Part shown: one piece after another, positions 9,031 through 21,872 of the stretch
Numbering within the stretch: the first letter of the stretch is position 1
Layout: each line of letters starts with the position of its first letter
Program-made: the position numbers and the translations under genes
Source of the DNA: Streptomyces cellulosae
Lineage (GTDB): Bacteria > Actinomycetota > Actinomycetes > Streptomycetales > Streptomycetaceae
Direction: 5' to 3'
DNA length: 64,000 nucleotides
Assembly: GCF_000721105.1 (NCBI RefSeq)
Contig: NZ_JOEV01000036.1
Location: forward strand, 1 to 64,000
Notes under the pieces: model-generated
The model's database searches: none
What the model saw: only the letters and a program-made list of their open reading frames with translations
Told to the model about the DNA's origin: nothing

Positions 9031-9147
9031 CGGCGCACTCCGCAGAAAAAGGCGTTCACGATTCCTCCGATTCCCCTAAATGCCGATTTTCGGATGCTAT
9101 TATCCGGTGGACCATTCATCGAATAATCCAATTCGGAGTTCTCACCC
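9031..9147. promoter_or_regulatory. Divergent promoter region between exporter and acetyltransferase
   Basis: This short stretch is AT-rich compared with its surroundings. It contains CGAAT-N6-ATTCG (9120-9135) and repeated ATTATCCG-like words (near 9099 and, outside it, 7793). It must hold both promoters, but no clear -35/-10 pair can be fixed. Confidence 0.35.
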
Positions 9148-9729
9148 GTGGATCCTGTTGTCACCGACCGGCTGGTGCTGCGTTCGTTCACCGAGGCGGA
9201 TCTCGACGACCTGCATGACATCCAGCGCCGTCCGGATGTGACCCGGTATCTGCTGTGGGACACCCGCACCCGGGAGGAGACGCGCACCGCGCTGGCCACA
9301 CGGATCATGCAGTCAGAGCTGGCCGGGGAGGGCGACAACCTGGCTGTCGCGGTGGAGCTGCGCGAGTCCGGCCGGCTCATCGGCGAGTTCAACCTGGACT
9401 GGCTGAGCGCCGAACTGGGCCGCGCCGAGATCGGTTTCGTGATGAACCCCGACCACGGCGGCCGCGGGTACGCCACCGAAGCCGGCCGCGAGGTGCTGCG
9501 GCTGGCGTTCGAGCGGCACGGTTTCCACCGGGTGATCGGCATGTGCAACGGAGACAACATCTCGTCGATTCGTCTGATGGAGCGCCTCGGCATGCGTCGG
9601 GAGGCGTTCTTCGTGCAGGGCGAGATGCTCAAGGGGCAGCGGGCGGACCTGGCCGTGTACGCGATGCTGGCCACCGAGTGGGCCGACGCGGACGTCATCG
9701 CTCAGGAAACTCCCGCCGCCCGGAAATGA
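9148..9729 (+). CDS. GNAT acetyltransferase, RimJ/RimL type
   Basis: This 193-residue protein begins with TDRLVLRSFTEADLDDLHDI, typical of RimJ/RimL-like N-acetyltransferases. It carries the acetyl-CoA loop MNPDHGGRGYATEAGREVL (Q/R-x-x-G-x-G/A type) and ends the fold with NISSIRLMERLGMRREAFF. It would transfer acetyl from acetyl-CoA to an amine. Sitting beside the exporter in a cluster predicted to make an arylamine, it may protect the host by acetylating the product or an intermediate; the exported amidohydrolase could then remove the acyl group. That role is inference. The start is GTG 9148 with GGAG 9 bases upstream. Confidence 0.85.
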   Translation: MDPVVTDRLVLRSFTEADLDDLHDIQRRPDVTRYLLWDTRTREETRTALATRIMQSELAGEGDNLAVAVELRESGRLIGEFNLDWLSAELGRAEIGFVMNPDHGGRGYATEAGREVLRLAFERHGFHRVIGMCNGDNISSIRLMERLGMRREAFFVQGEMLKGQRADLAVYAMLATEWADADVIAQETPAARK

Positions 9730-9759
9730 CGTCCGCATGCCATGGTGGTCTCCCCCCGG

Positions 9760-11430
9760 CTAGAGGGTGGCGGCCACCACGGCGGGGTCGCCGGCGCGCA
9801 GGTAGTCCGCGAGCGTGTCATAACGTCGGCGGAGCTGGCGCTTGAGGACCTTGCCCGTGACGCCCTGCGGGATGTCGGTGACCGACCGGGTCAGTTCGAG
9901 CACGGCCAGCGTGGGGTGGCCGGCCGCGCTGAGCGCGGTGTTGGCCGAGGCGAGCAGCAGCGACGGGTCGGTGTGCTCGTCGTGGGTGGCGACCAGCGCC
10001 ACCGCGACCGTGTTCTCGCCGTGCCGACCGGCCACGACCGTGCAGTCCACGATCACCGGCAGCTCGTTGAGCAGGAGCTCCTCCATCTGCACCGAGTGCG
10101 CGGTGCCCCCTGCGGTCTCGATGCTGTCCACCGCTCGGTCCACCTGGTAGAAGTCGCCGGCCTCGTCCTGGTACGCCAGGTCGCCGGACAGCCAGTACCC
10201 GGACAGCCGGCTGCGGTAGGTGGTGTCGGAGTCGTTCCAGTACCCCGCGGTGATGGTGGGGCCCTTCGCACCGAGCAGTCCGATCTCGCCGCGCTCGGCC
10301 GGCGTGCCGTCCCGGCGCAGCACGACGACCTCGGACAGCGCGTCGGGACGGCCGATGCAGCGGTCGTTGCGCTGCGAGGTCAGCGATCGCGGCTGCACCA
10401 TCAGGCCCCAGCCCAGTTCGGTGGCACCGAAGCGGTCGTAGAACACCGCGGAGGGCAGCTCGGGGTCGCGCTTGCCCAGGATGGCCTTGAGGTGGGCCTC
10501 GTGGATGGCGTCGCCCATGGTCACCCAGCTGTCCACCGAGTCGACGGCGCCGTCGGCGACCTCGACGTCGGCCAGTTCTGCGAACGCGTGCGCGAAGGCC
10601 ATCACCGTGGTCGGCCGGTACCGGCGGATGGCGTCGACCAGGTCGGCGCCGGCGGGGTCGTAGTGGGCGACCATCGGCGTGCCGGCCAGGATGGCGTAGT
10701 TGACGTACACCACCGAGCCCAGGTGCGACTGTGGCTGCGCGGCCATCATCAGGTCGTCGGGCGAGTCCAGGTAGTCGGTGAGCCGGAACCGCGGGCCGGC
10801 GATGCTGGACGCGTGCGTCTGCACCACTGGCTTGGGAAAGCCGGTGGTGCCCGAGGAATGCAGGATGGAGACCGGGTCGTCGGGCGCGTGCCGGAAGCGC
10901 GCGGCGGCGGTCAGTTCGGCCGGGGGCGGCGCGGGCACGTCCTCGGCCGGCACGACCCAGCGCGAGCCCGGCAGGTCGGCGAGCTCGTGGCCGAGGAGGT
11001 CCTGTCGACCGCGGGTGGTGTACACGCCGACCGGTCCGGTGCGCCGGATCAGCTCGAGCGCGTTCTCCTTGGGGGCCTTGCTGTTGATCAGCACCGCGAT
11101 CGCGCCGATGCGCGCCAGCGCGTGCAGGTGAACTGAATACGCGAAGGAATCCTCGATGTGGACCGCGACCCGGTCCCGGGGCCGCACGCCCTTGCCGAGG
11201 TACCAGACCGACCAGCTCTGCACCAGCCGGTCCAACTCGCGGAGGCTGAACTCGGTCGTCGCCCCGCCGTCGCAGGTGGCGATCGGCCGGCCGGTGGCGA
11301 TGAACGGCAGGTCCGGGTGCGCGCTGACGGCCAGCGCCGACTCCAGGACGTTCCCGCCCCCCAGATCCGGATCCGCGGCGAGCTTCGCACGTGACTCGGC
11401 GGACAGCAGGGTTCGAGCGGACAAGGTCAT
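9760..11430 (-). CDS. AMP-dependent acyl-CoA synthetase / acyl-AMP ligase
   Basis: This is a full-length ANL enzyme of 556 residues. The AMP-binding P-loop appears as ILHSSGTTGFPKPVVQTHAS near 195-215, the adenosine motif as FYDRFGATELGWG, and the hinge as YWLSGDLAYQDEAGDFYQVDR. The catalytic lysine motif is near the C-terminus (GVTGKVLKRQLRRRY). It activates a carboxylic acid and, given full length, probably loads CoA. A likely role is to supply the acyl-CoA used by the alpha-oxoamine synthase encoded across the divergent promoter. ATG 11430 has GGAAGG upstream; longer starts reach into promoter element A. It is the second adenylating enzyme in the cluster. Confidence 0.88.
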   Translation of the reverse strand: MTLSARTLLSAESRAKLAADPDLGGGNVLESALAVSAHPDLPFIATGRPIATCDGGATTEFSLRELDRLVQSWSVWYLGKGVRPRDRVAVHIEDSFAYSVHLHALARIGAIAVLINSKAPKENALELIRRTGPVGVYTTRGRQDLLGHELADLPGSRWVVPAEDVPAPPPAELTAAARFRHAPDDPVSILHSSGTTGFPKPVVQTHASSIAGPRFRLTDYLDSPDDLMMAAQPQSHLGSVVYVNYAILAGTPMVAHYDPAGADLVDAIRRYRPTTVMAFAHAFAELADVEVADGAVDSVDSWVTMGDAIHEAHLKAILGKRDPELPSAVFYDRFGATELGWGLMVQPRSLTSQRNDRCIGRPDALSEVVVLRRDGTPAERGEIGLLGAKGPTITAGYWNDSDTTYRSRLSGYWLSGDLAYQDEAGDFYQVDRAVDSIETAGGTAHSVQMEELLLNELPVIVDCTVVAGRHGENTVAVALVATHDEHTDPSLLLASANTALSAAGHPTLAVLELTRSVTDIPQGVTGKVLKRQLRRRYDTLADYLRAGDPAVVAATL

Positions 11431-11496
11431 CGGCGCGCCTTCCGTGATGGTTTCCCGGCATCGATCGTCCGTGCGCGTGACGAAGGCGACAACGCC

Positions 11497-11550
11497 TTTC
11501 TTGCGCATGTGGACCTCGGTTGTTGCGCGAGACCGCGTTTGTTGCCGCAA
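11497..11550 (-). promoter_or_regulatory. Cluster promoter element A: three GCAA-type direct repeats
   Basis: On the minus strand half-sites GCAACAA, GCAACAA and GCAAGAA begin near 11545, 11526 and 11504, with the same 19- and 22-base spacing as element B. The element ends about 90 bases before the leftward ligase start (11430), nearly the same distance as element B keeps from its gene. It lies about 90 bases from the rightward chorismate mutase start (11638) and so may serve both directions. Confidence 0.6.
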
Positions 11551-11637
11551 CCGCCGCGCGCGCCCCTGTGCACCGCTGCCGGCAGGTACATCTGTGAGAG
11601 CCCGTCAGTGGGCGAGACGACCACGAGGAGATTCAAG

Positions 11638-15002
<3,365 letters not shown>

Positions 15003-15006
<4 letters not shown>

Positions 15007-16253
15007 TCCAGCCGCAGCAGGAGACACGGCCGGCCAACTGGGTTGAATCCCGCATCAACAAGACGTCCGACTCCTTGGACGTGGCGTTCGAGCAAGGCCT
15101 GACCGGGCACGTGGTCACCGGCCGAAAGCCCGGCAAGGTGGTGTGTCTGGCGGACGGCACCGAGGCGCTGGAGTTCGTGTCCTGCTCCTACCTGGGTCTG
15201 GAGGAGCATCCCGCGCTGGTGACGGCCGCCGAGGAGGCGCTGCGCCGCTTCGGCGTGCACCTGTCGACCTCCCGCAACCGGATGCGCCCGCACTACCTCG
15301 GCGAGTTGGAAGACCTGCTCTCCATGGTGTACCGAGGCAACAAGGCCGTCCCCTTCACCTCCGTCGGAACCGTCCACCTGGGACTGTTACCGCTGCTCGG
15401 CGCCGGCGCGCTGCCCAGCTACCCGATCGCGCCCGGCGGCTCGACATTCCTGGTGGACAAGACCGCGCACTCCTCGATGCAGGTGCTGCGCGGGGTCCTC
15501 GACCAGATCGGCCCCGCGCGTCGGTTCGACCTGGAGACGCCCGACTCGCTGGAGTCCGCGCTGCGCGAGGCCCGTCGCGACGGGCGCACCCCGATCGTGC
15601 TGATCGACGGCGTCGGCTCGATGGGCGGTCTGATCGACGTCGCCGGAGTCTTGGCGGCGCTGGCGCCCTACCAGGGACACCTCTACATCGACGACGCGCA
15701 CGGCATCTCCGTCGCGGGCAGGTACGGCGCCGGTTACGCCTTCGAGACGCTCGGCGACCAGCTGCCGCTCAACGTGGTGATCGCCGGCTCGCTGTCCAAG
15801 GCGTTCGGCGGCTCCGGCGGGTTCGCGCTGGTGCCGAGCGAGGACGACGTGCGTGTGCTGCGCAAGTTCGCCAACCCGCTGGTCTTCGGGCACTCGATCA
15901 TGCTGCCGCTGCTGGCCGCGAACGTCGCCTCGGCCCGGCTGCACCTCGACGGCGAGGTCGCCGCGTTGCAGGAGCGGTTGTGGCGCAACACCGAGGTGTT
16001 CGACGAGCTGACCGGCAACCGGCTCGTCAACGCGGGTCTGCGGTCCCCGGTGCGCGGCGCGCACTTCGACACCGAGGCGGCGGCCTTCCGCGCGGCCACC
16101 GCGTTGAAGGAGGCCGGGGTGCTCATCCTGCCGGCGTTCTTCCCCACCGTGGCCAAGGGCACCGGTCTGATCCGCTTCGCCCTCTCCTCGCTGCACGAAC
16201 GCGGCCATCTGGAAACGGCCGCGAGCATCCTGGAAGGAGTCTGGAACCGATGA
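15003..16253 (+). CDS. Alpha-oxoamine synthase family PLP enzyme (AONS/KBL/SPT-like)
   Basis: This 416-residue fold-type I PLP enzyme belongs to the group containing 8-amino-7-oxononanoate synthase, 2-amino-3-ketobutyrate CoA ligase, 5-aminolevulinate synthase and serine palmitoyltransferase. Marks are FVSCSYLGLEEHP, the DKTAHSSM region, YIDDAHGISVAGRYGAG, and the Schiff-base lysine K266 in GSLSKAFGGSGG. Family members join an amino acid to an acyl-CoA with loss of CO2 to give an alpha-aminoketone. Here the amino acid could be 4-aminophenylalanine or a small amino acid, and the acyl-CoA could come from the adjacent ligase; both are inference. Start and stop both overlap neighbours by 4 bases. 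Confidence 0.88.
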
Positions 16254-17125
16254 CTGCCAACTGGGGTGAGCCGACGCTGGGTGTGGTCCTGACGGACGCC
16301 GAGAAGACCCTCACCGAGGCCGGCGCCTGGCAGCCGCGCGGGGACGCCGAGAAGCTGGCCGCGCATGTGCTGGGCTGCACCGTGGAACAGTTGTCCCCCG
16401 ACGCCACGCTCGGCCTGGAGGATCTCGCGCGGCTGCGGGAGTTGGTCGCGCGCCGGGCCGACCGCACGCCGGTGGAGTACCTGACCGGCTCTGCCGTGCT
16501 CGGCGGCGTCGAGGTCGCGGTGGGTCCGGGCGTGTTCGTGCCGCGCAAGCACACCGAGCCGCTGCTGGCCTGGGGACTGGACGTGGTGCGCGAGGTGTCC
16601 GATCCGCTCGCGGTGGACCTGTGCACCGGGTCGGCGGCGATTGCACTGGCGCTCGTGCACGCCCGGCCGGACGCGACCGTGCACGCCATCGAGCTCGATC
16701 CGGTGGCCCTGTCATGGGCGCGCCGCAACGTCGCCCGGCAGGCGGAGCTCGGCGACACCCCGATCATCCTGCACGCCGGCGATGTCACCGACCCCGCGAT
16801 GTTCGCCGACCTGGACGGCACGGTGGATCTGCTGCTGGCCAATCCGCCGTTCGTGGTGGACGGCGTCGTGCTGCCGCCGGAATGGCAGGAGCACCAGCCG
16901 TGGCCCGCGCTGTTCGGCGGGCAGGACGGACTCGTCGTGATCCGCGCGGTGGTGGCGGCCGCCACCCGGCTGCTGCGGGCCGGTGGCGGCGTCGCGATCG
17001 AACACGACGACGAGCAGGCCGAAGTGGTCATGTCCCTGCTGCGGGAACAGGACACCTTCACCGACATCAGCTACGGCGTGGACCACTGGGGCACCCCCCG
17101 GTACACCACCGCACGCAGAAAGTGA
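16250..17125 (+). CDS. PrmC/HemK-like SAM-dependent methyltransferase
   Basis: This 291-residue protein has the two-domain layout of PrmC: a helical N-terminal domain (1-95), PVEYLTGSAVLGGVEV as in family members, then a class I methyltransferase with the SAM loop DLCTGSAAIALAL (canonical DLGTGSG-type) and catalytic NPPF at 198-201 in place of NPPY. PrmC methylates the glutamine of release-factor GGQ motifs. Here the gene is embedded in a biosynthetic operon, so N-methylation of an amine or amide in the product is more likely than translation work. The ATG at 16250 overlaps the oxoamine synthase stop. Confidence 0.85.
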   Translation: MTANWGEPTLGVVLTDAEKTLTEAGAWQPRGDAEKLAAHVLGCTVEQLSPDATLGLEDLARLRELVARRADRTPVEYLTGSAVLGGVEVAVGPGVFVPRKHTEPLLAWGLDVVREVSDPLAVDLCTGSAAIALALVHARPDATVHAIELDPVALSWARRNVARQAELGDTPIILHAGDVTDPAMFADLDGTVDLLLANPPFVVDGVVLPPEWQEHQPWPALFGGQDGLVVIRAVVAAATRLLRAGGGVAIEHDDEQAEVVMSLLREQDTFTDISYGVDHWGTPRYTTARRK

Positions 17126-17136
17126 CGAGGAAGTAC

Positions 17137-20100
17137 ATGGAACACACGTCACCATCCCAGAGGTTCTCCCGCCGGCAGGTGTTGCGCGGAGGCGGGGTCG
17201 TCGCGGGCGCCGGCGCGCTGTGGCTGACCGCCGGCGCGACGCCCGCGTCCGCGCAGACGCCGTCGGCACACGGCCGTGTCGGCGCGGGCAGCGTGACCGT
17301 GCGGGACAGCGCCAACCTCGGGGTCGCGGTGTCTCCCGACGGTCGCCGGCTCGCGGTGGACATCGCCAGCGGCATCTGGCTGCTGCCGGCCGCGGGTGGT
17401 CGGGCCCACCGGATCACGCCGGAGGAGCACGACGCGACCCGGCCGCACTGGTCGCCCGACGGGCGCCGGATCGTGTTCCAGTCCTACCTCAACGCCGCCT
17501 ACGACGTGTGGATGATCAACGCCGACGGCACCGGGCTCACCCAGCTCACCACCGGCTGGGGCTTCGACCTGGAGCCGCGGTTCTCGCCCGACGGCAAGCA
17601 GGTGGCGTTCGCCTCCGACCGTGGCCACGTCAGTCGGATCTGGGTGCTGGACATCGCCAGTGGGCAGGAGCGAGCGGTCACCGACGCCGACGAGGTCCAT
17701 GCGGCTCCGGTGTGGTCCCCGGACGGCAAGAAGTTGGCCTACGTCGTCGGTGACGGCGTCATTCAGGAGCTGGATCTGGGGTCGGGCCGGCGCAGGCAAC
17801 TGCTCAGCGCACCGGGCGGTGCCCTGGCCTATTCGCCGGTCTACACACCGGACGGCCAGGTCAGCTACGTGAGCGCGGCCGGCACCAGGGCCACGATGAT
17901 GCTCGGTGCCAAGGCGATGGTGACCGGCGAGGACCTGCCGCCGCTGCCGGTGTCGTGGACCTCGGCGCAGGAGTTCGTCTACAGCTCCGGCGGTCGACTG
18001 CGCCGCCGCTCGCTTTCCGGGACCGCACAAGAGATCCCGTTCGCCGCCGAACTGCCGTTGTCGGCGGGGAAGTACCAGCGCAGGCGGCGCAACCTCGTGT
18101 CGGACGCGCCGCGCCGGGCGAAGGGCATCGCCGACCCCGTGGTGTCGCGGGACGGAAAGCAGGTGGCGTTCCGCGCGCTGAACGCGCTGTGGCTGCTGCC
18201 GATCGGCGGCAGCCCGCGCAAGGCCGTGGACGACGGGTACTTCGCGGCCGACCCGGACTTCGCGCCCGACGGCAAGTCCCTGGTCTACGTCAGCGACCGC
18301 GCCGGCACCGCGAACCTGTGGCGGCTGGACCTGGCGACCGGGCGGTCCGACCGGCTCACCGACCTGCCCAACGGCCAGCTCTCGCCGCGGTTCTCCCCCG
18401 ACGGCACGAAGATCGCCTACCAGGACGAGTCCGGTCGGACCTGGGTGTTCGACATCGCCGACCGCTCGGTGCGCCAGGTACTGCCCGCGCTGTACCAGCC
18501 GGGGCGGCCGACCTGGTCGCCGGACGGCGGCATGATCGCGCTGGCCGCGCTGCTGCCGTACTCCAAGCGCACCGCGAACGGCAACAACCAGGTGCTGACC
18601 GTGGACCTGGCCAGCAACCAGATCCGGTACCAGGAGGTCGCGCCGGACCGGTCGATCAGCACTCGTGACAACGACGGTCCACTGTGGACTTCCGACGGCG
18701 GGCACCTGGTGTTCGGCGCGGAGAGCCTCGGCTGGCGGGTTCCGGTGGCCGCCGACGGCACCATCACCGGCGAACCGCAGCGGCTGACCGACGAGGTGAC
18801 CGACTCGCTGTCGATCAGCGCGGACGGCACCGTCGTCTACCTGTGCAACGGCGTGTTGCGCACCGTCGGACCCGACGGCGGCGCGGCCCGCACGATCACC
18901 GCCGACCTCACCTACCGTCCGGCACGGGTCAGCGAGCCCACGGTCGTGCGCGCGGGCGCGCTCTGGGACGGCTCCGGCGAGCAACTGCGCACCGACGTCG
19001 ACATCGTGGTGCGCGGCACGATGATCGAGGCGGTGCTGCCCAGCGGCGGCGACACGCCCCGCGGCGCGCGGATCGTGGACGCCTCCGGGCTGACGGTGAT
19101 GCCCGGCCTGATCGACACCCACAACCACTGGAACATGCGCGGAAAGCAGTGGGGCGACCGGCAGGGACGGCTGTGGCTGTCCTACGGCGTGACCACGAGC
19201 AAGTCGCCCGGTGACCTCGCATACCAGATGGTGGAGACTCGGGAGGCGATGGAGGCCGGCACTCGGGTCGGCCCCCGCTACCTCGGCTCCGGGCAGGCGC
19301 TGGACGGCAGCCGGGCCTTCTACAACTGCATGCGGCCGATCCACTCCGCCCAGCAGCTGGAGCGGGAACTGGACCGCGCCGAAGGGCTGGACTACGACCA
19401 GCTCAAGTCGTACATGCGGCTGCCGGTGGCCTTCGAGCAGCGCGTGGTGGCCAGGGCGCACGCGATGGGCGTGCCGGTCACCTCACACTATGTGTACCCG
19501 GCGGCGCACACCGGCATGGACGGCATGGAGCACCCCGGTGGCGGGCATCGGCTGAACTACTCGCGCACGCTGAGCTACGCCGGCTTCCACATGTCCCAGG
19601 ACTCTGTGGACCTGCTCGTGGCCTCCGGCATGTGGGTGTCGTCGACCATGATCTTCGCCGGCGAGCTGTACGTCGGCGACCGGTCGCTGGTGGACGACGA
19701 GCGCACCAAGGTGCTGTTCCCGGACTGGGACTACCGGCGCCTGGTGGCCAAGGCCGACAGCGCCGCGCAGCCGGGTCCGGACAGTGAGCTCGACAAGTGG
19801 ATCACCAAGGGCATGGTGGAGGCACTGCTGCGGGTACACCGCGCGGGCGGCCTGGTCGTCTTCGGCACCGACGCGCCGCTGGACGACCCCGGCGTGAGCG
19901 CGCACCAGAACCTGCGTGCACTGGTGAAGTACGGGTTCACCCCGCGCGAGGCGCTGATGACCGCGACCGGCAACGCCGCCAGGGCGATGGGCTACAGCGA
20001 CCTTCTGGGTGCGGTGGCGCCCGGGAAGATCGCCGACCTGGTCATGGTCGAGGGCAACCCGCTGACCGACATCCGCGCCGCGGCCGCGGTGCGGACGGTC

Positions 20101-20274
20101 ATGGCGGCCGGCGTCACCCGCACGGTGCCGGAACTCCTCGCGCCGTTCCGGCCCGACAAGGCGGCCAAGGCGGCCGTCGTGTCCGTTCGCCGGGCCGCGC
20201 CGTCGGCCTCGCACAATCCCGCTCACTACTGGCACCGTCCGGAGTGGAGCATGCGTCAGTGTTGCCAGCACTGA
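17137..20274 (+). CDS. Tat-exported amidohydrolase with an N-terminal TolB-like beta-propeller
   Basis: This 1045-residue protein starts with a twin-arginine signal (SRRQVLRGGG, hydrophobic core, ASAQ cleavage), so it should be exported folded. Residues 50-590 hold repeated WSPDGRRIVF/FSPDGKQVAF blades of a TolB/WD40-like propeller. Residues 615-1010 are a metal-dependent amidohydrolase with the HxH motif in GLIDTHNHW, later metal-ligand histidines (TSHYVYPAAH), GTDAPLDDPG, and the terminal APGKIADLVMVEGNPL. The C-terminus ends unusually in MRQCCQH. ATG 17137 has GAGG 6 bases upstream. Outside the cell it may cleave an amide from a protected product or imported peptide; the substrate is unknown. 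Its 3' end overlaps the convergent regulator gene by 19 bases. Confidence 0.88.
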   Translation: MEHTSPSQRFSRRQVLRGGGVVAGAGALWLTAGATPASAQTPSAHGRVGAGSVTVRDSANLGVAVSPDGRRLAVDIASGIWLLPAAGGRAHRITPEEHDATRPHWSPDGRRIVFQSYLNAAYDVWMINADGTGLTQLTTGWGFDLEPRFSPDGKQVAFASDRGHVSRIWVLDIASGQERAVTDADEVHAAPVWSPDGKKLAYVVGDGVIQELDLGSGRRRQLLSAPGGALAYSPVYTPDGQVSYVSAAGTRATMMLGAKAMVTGEDLPPLPVSWTSAQEFVYSSGGRLRRRSLSGTAQEIPFAAELPLSAGKYQRRRRNLVSDAPRRAKGIADPVVSRDGKQVAFRALNALWLLPIGGSPRKAVDDGYFAADPDFAPDGKSLVYVSDRAGTANLWRLDLATGRSDRLTDLPNGQLSPRFSPDGTKIAYQDESGRTWVFDIADRSVRQVLPALYQPGRPTWSPDGGMIALAALLPYSKRTANGNNQVLTVDLASNQIRYQEVAPDRSISTRDNDGPLWTSDGGHLVFGAESLGWRVPVAADGTITGEPQRLTDEVTDSLSISADGTVVYLCNGVLRTVGPDGGAARTITADLTYRPARVSEPTVVRAGALWDGSGEQLRTDVDIVVRGTMIEAVLPSGGDTPRGARIVDASGLTVMPGLIDTHNHWNMRGKQWGDRQGRLWLSYGVTTSKSPGDLAYQMVETREAMEAGTRVGPRYLGSGQALDGSRAFYNCMRPIHSAQQLERELDRAEGLDYDQLKSYMRLPVAFEQRVVARAHAMGVPVTSHYVYPAAHTGMDGMEHPGGGHRLNYSRTLSYAGFHMSQDSVDLLVASGMWVSSTMIFAGELYVGDRSLVDDERTKVLFPDWDYRRLVAKADSAAQPGPDSELDKWITKGMVEALLRVHRAGGLVVFGTDAPLDDPGVSAHQNLRALVKYGFTPREALMTATGNAARAMGYSDLLGAVAPGKIADLVMVEGNPLTDIRAAAAVRTVMAAGVTRTVPELLAPFRPDKAAKAAVVSVRRAAPSASHNPAHYWHRPEWSMRQCCQH

Positions 20275-21473
20275 CCGTGTGCTCGGGCTATCGGGTCACG
20301 GGCCCGGTAGCCCGACGCGGAGGTGCCTAACCATTTTTTGAACGTGCGCTGGAAGTGACTCAGTTCCTGATAACCGACCGTACGGGAGACATCGGTGATC
20401 GACATGGTGGTGTTCCGCAGCAGGTTTTTGGCCTCGGTCAGCCGCAGCGCAGTGACGAAGTCGATGAACCGCCAGCCGGTCTCCTGCTTGAAGCGGCGGG
20501 AGAAGTGATATTGGCTCATGTATGCCCTGCGCGCGACGCGAGTGAGTGTCAAACCGCTGTCCGCGTAGTTCCCCCGCAGGTACGCCACAGCGGCCCGCAT
20601 ATTCGGCGAGAGCGTGAGCCGGTCGGTGTCCGGCAGCTGCAGGTCCCGTCCGATTTTCGCGGGCTCAACTGCCGGCTCGACCGGTTGTCGCTCGAGAAAG
20701 ACTCGTTGGGAGGCATGGCGGTAGCCGGGCAGCGCCCGGATGAGTTGGTGCGGGGGACGGATCTCGACACCGGCGGGCGCGATCAGCACCCGGCACTTGT
20801 GCAGCCAGGGCTGCAGCCGCGGCCAGGTGAACCTGGCGTCCTCCGTGCACAGCGCCGGGGTGAGCACCTCGGCGGCCCGGTCTACGATTCGTGCCCAGTC
20901 CTCCAGGTCGAGCTGCCGTGGCGAGAGCAGGCTGTCGGCGCCCTCGTGCCGCATCCGCGCCACCGTGGCGTAGCTTTCGTCGCCGAGCGACAGCACGAGG
21001 TCGCAGAACCCGTCGTAGGCCCGGCGTTGCAGCCTGCGATCCACCCGCAGCGTGAACAGGCTTCCGACCAGCTCGTAGGCCGTGTCCCGGTCGTCGAACA
21101 CCACCACCTCGGCCGGCTCGACCTTGGGGTTCGTGTTGAAGTAGGTCGGGAAATCCATAACGCCCAGCGCCTGCGCGTTGTAGTAGGCGACGATGTCGTT
21201 CAGCGAGTTCTGGCCGTGCAGCTTGCGCACCACCGGCAGCCCCGGCACCACGCTCGCACGCGAAAGCGCTCGGTCACTGTCGTCGGTCAAGTAGGCGACA
21301 CTACGCCCTTGTCGGAGCGCGTAGCCGGCGACCAGCAGCCCGGTGAGTGTGCGATCGTGGCCCACCGGAACGTCCAACACGACGTCCGCATCACTCATTC
21401 TGGCGCTGTACAAATCGAGCACACGGTGCTCGGAGTCACCGAGTTGTCGAACACCCCTCAGGGCAGCGGTCAT
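20256..21473 (-). CDS. AraC-family regulator fused to a degenerate DEAD/DEAH-helicase-like domain
   Basis: This 405-residue protein ends in a two-HTH AraC/XylS DNA-binding domain (about 305-400: [20 protein letters not shown], later [14 protein letters not shown]). The first 230 residues do not resemble AraC sensor domains. They read like the first RecA domain of actinobacterial DEAD/DEAH helicases: a P-loop position written [19 protein letters not shown] (GSGKT lost), [21 protein letters not shown], and a Walker B position written [10 protein letters not shown] instead of DDAH. ATP hydrolysis is therefore unlikely; the fold may act as a ligand or protein sensor. It is the only regulator in the cluster and the likely reader of elements A and B. 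ATG 21473 follows GGGGGAG. Confidence 0.8.
   Translation of the reverse strand: MTAALRGVRQLGDSEHRVLDLYSARMSDADVVLDVPVGHDRTLTGLLVAGYALRQGRSVAYLTDDSDRALSRASVVPGLPVVRKLHGQNSLNDIVAYYNAQALGVMDFPTYFNTNPKVEPAEVVVFDDRDTAYELVGSLFTLRVDRRLQRRAYDGFCDLVLSLGDESYATVARMRHEGADSLLSPRQLDLEDWARIVDRAAEVLTPALCTEDARFTWPRLQPWLHKCRVLIAPAGVEIRPPHQLIRALPGYRHASQRVFLERQPVEPAVEPAKIGRDLQLPDTDRLTLSPNMRAAVAYLRGNYADSGLTLTRVARRAYMSQYHFSRRFKQETGWRFIDFVTALRLTEAKNLLRNTTMSITDVSRTVGYQELSHFQRTFKKWLGTSASGYRARDPIARAHGQCWQH
20284..20314 (+). terminator. Hairpin just after the rightward operon
   Basis: CGGGCTA (20284-20290) pairs with TAGCCCG (20308-20314), with an inner CGGG/CCCG pairing. It lies 10 bases after the amidohydrolase stop and inside the 3' coding end of the convergent regulator. 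Confidence 0.4.
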
Positions 21474-21872
21474 TTCTCCCCCTTATGCAGATATACCTCG
21501 CTGAGCCGCGGCGAAAATGCGCCTTCTCGTCGGCGGGCGTCCAACCGGTACTACATCACGACCGGCTTGGACCCCAACTCAGCGACGATTCCGGGTAACA
21601 ACGCACGGAAAAGTCACGGCACCGGCGACGACCCCCAAGACACGCGCAAACCCCCAAAGATTCCCACTGACCACTGTGTCCCCAGGCGTGAACCCGTTCG
21701 ATGGTCACACCACATAAGACACGCGTCAACCCGCGGCTGCATGACCCACGACCACCGCGCTTCCGCCATGTGCCTCGTTTTGCGGCGGAACGGTAGGCGA
21801 TTTTCGGAAAACTTTCCCGCGTGCGCCAAGGGCGTCACGGTGCCCGTTCACCCTGTCAAAAGAGGAGTACTC
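21474..21872. other. Divergent upstream region of the regulator and panD
   Basis: This 400-base region carries no gene. It is less GC-rich than its surroundings and must hold the promoters of the leftward regulator and the rightward panD. No GCAA-type triple repeat like elements A and B was found in it. Confidence 0.5.

Noticed and set aside
16621..17136. A frame continuing upstream into the amidohydrolase that would make a 1217-residue protein
   Set aside because: The upstream part is out of frame with the intact methyltransferase and is arginine-rich; the Tat signal and ribosome binding site fix the start at 17137.
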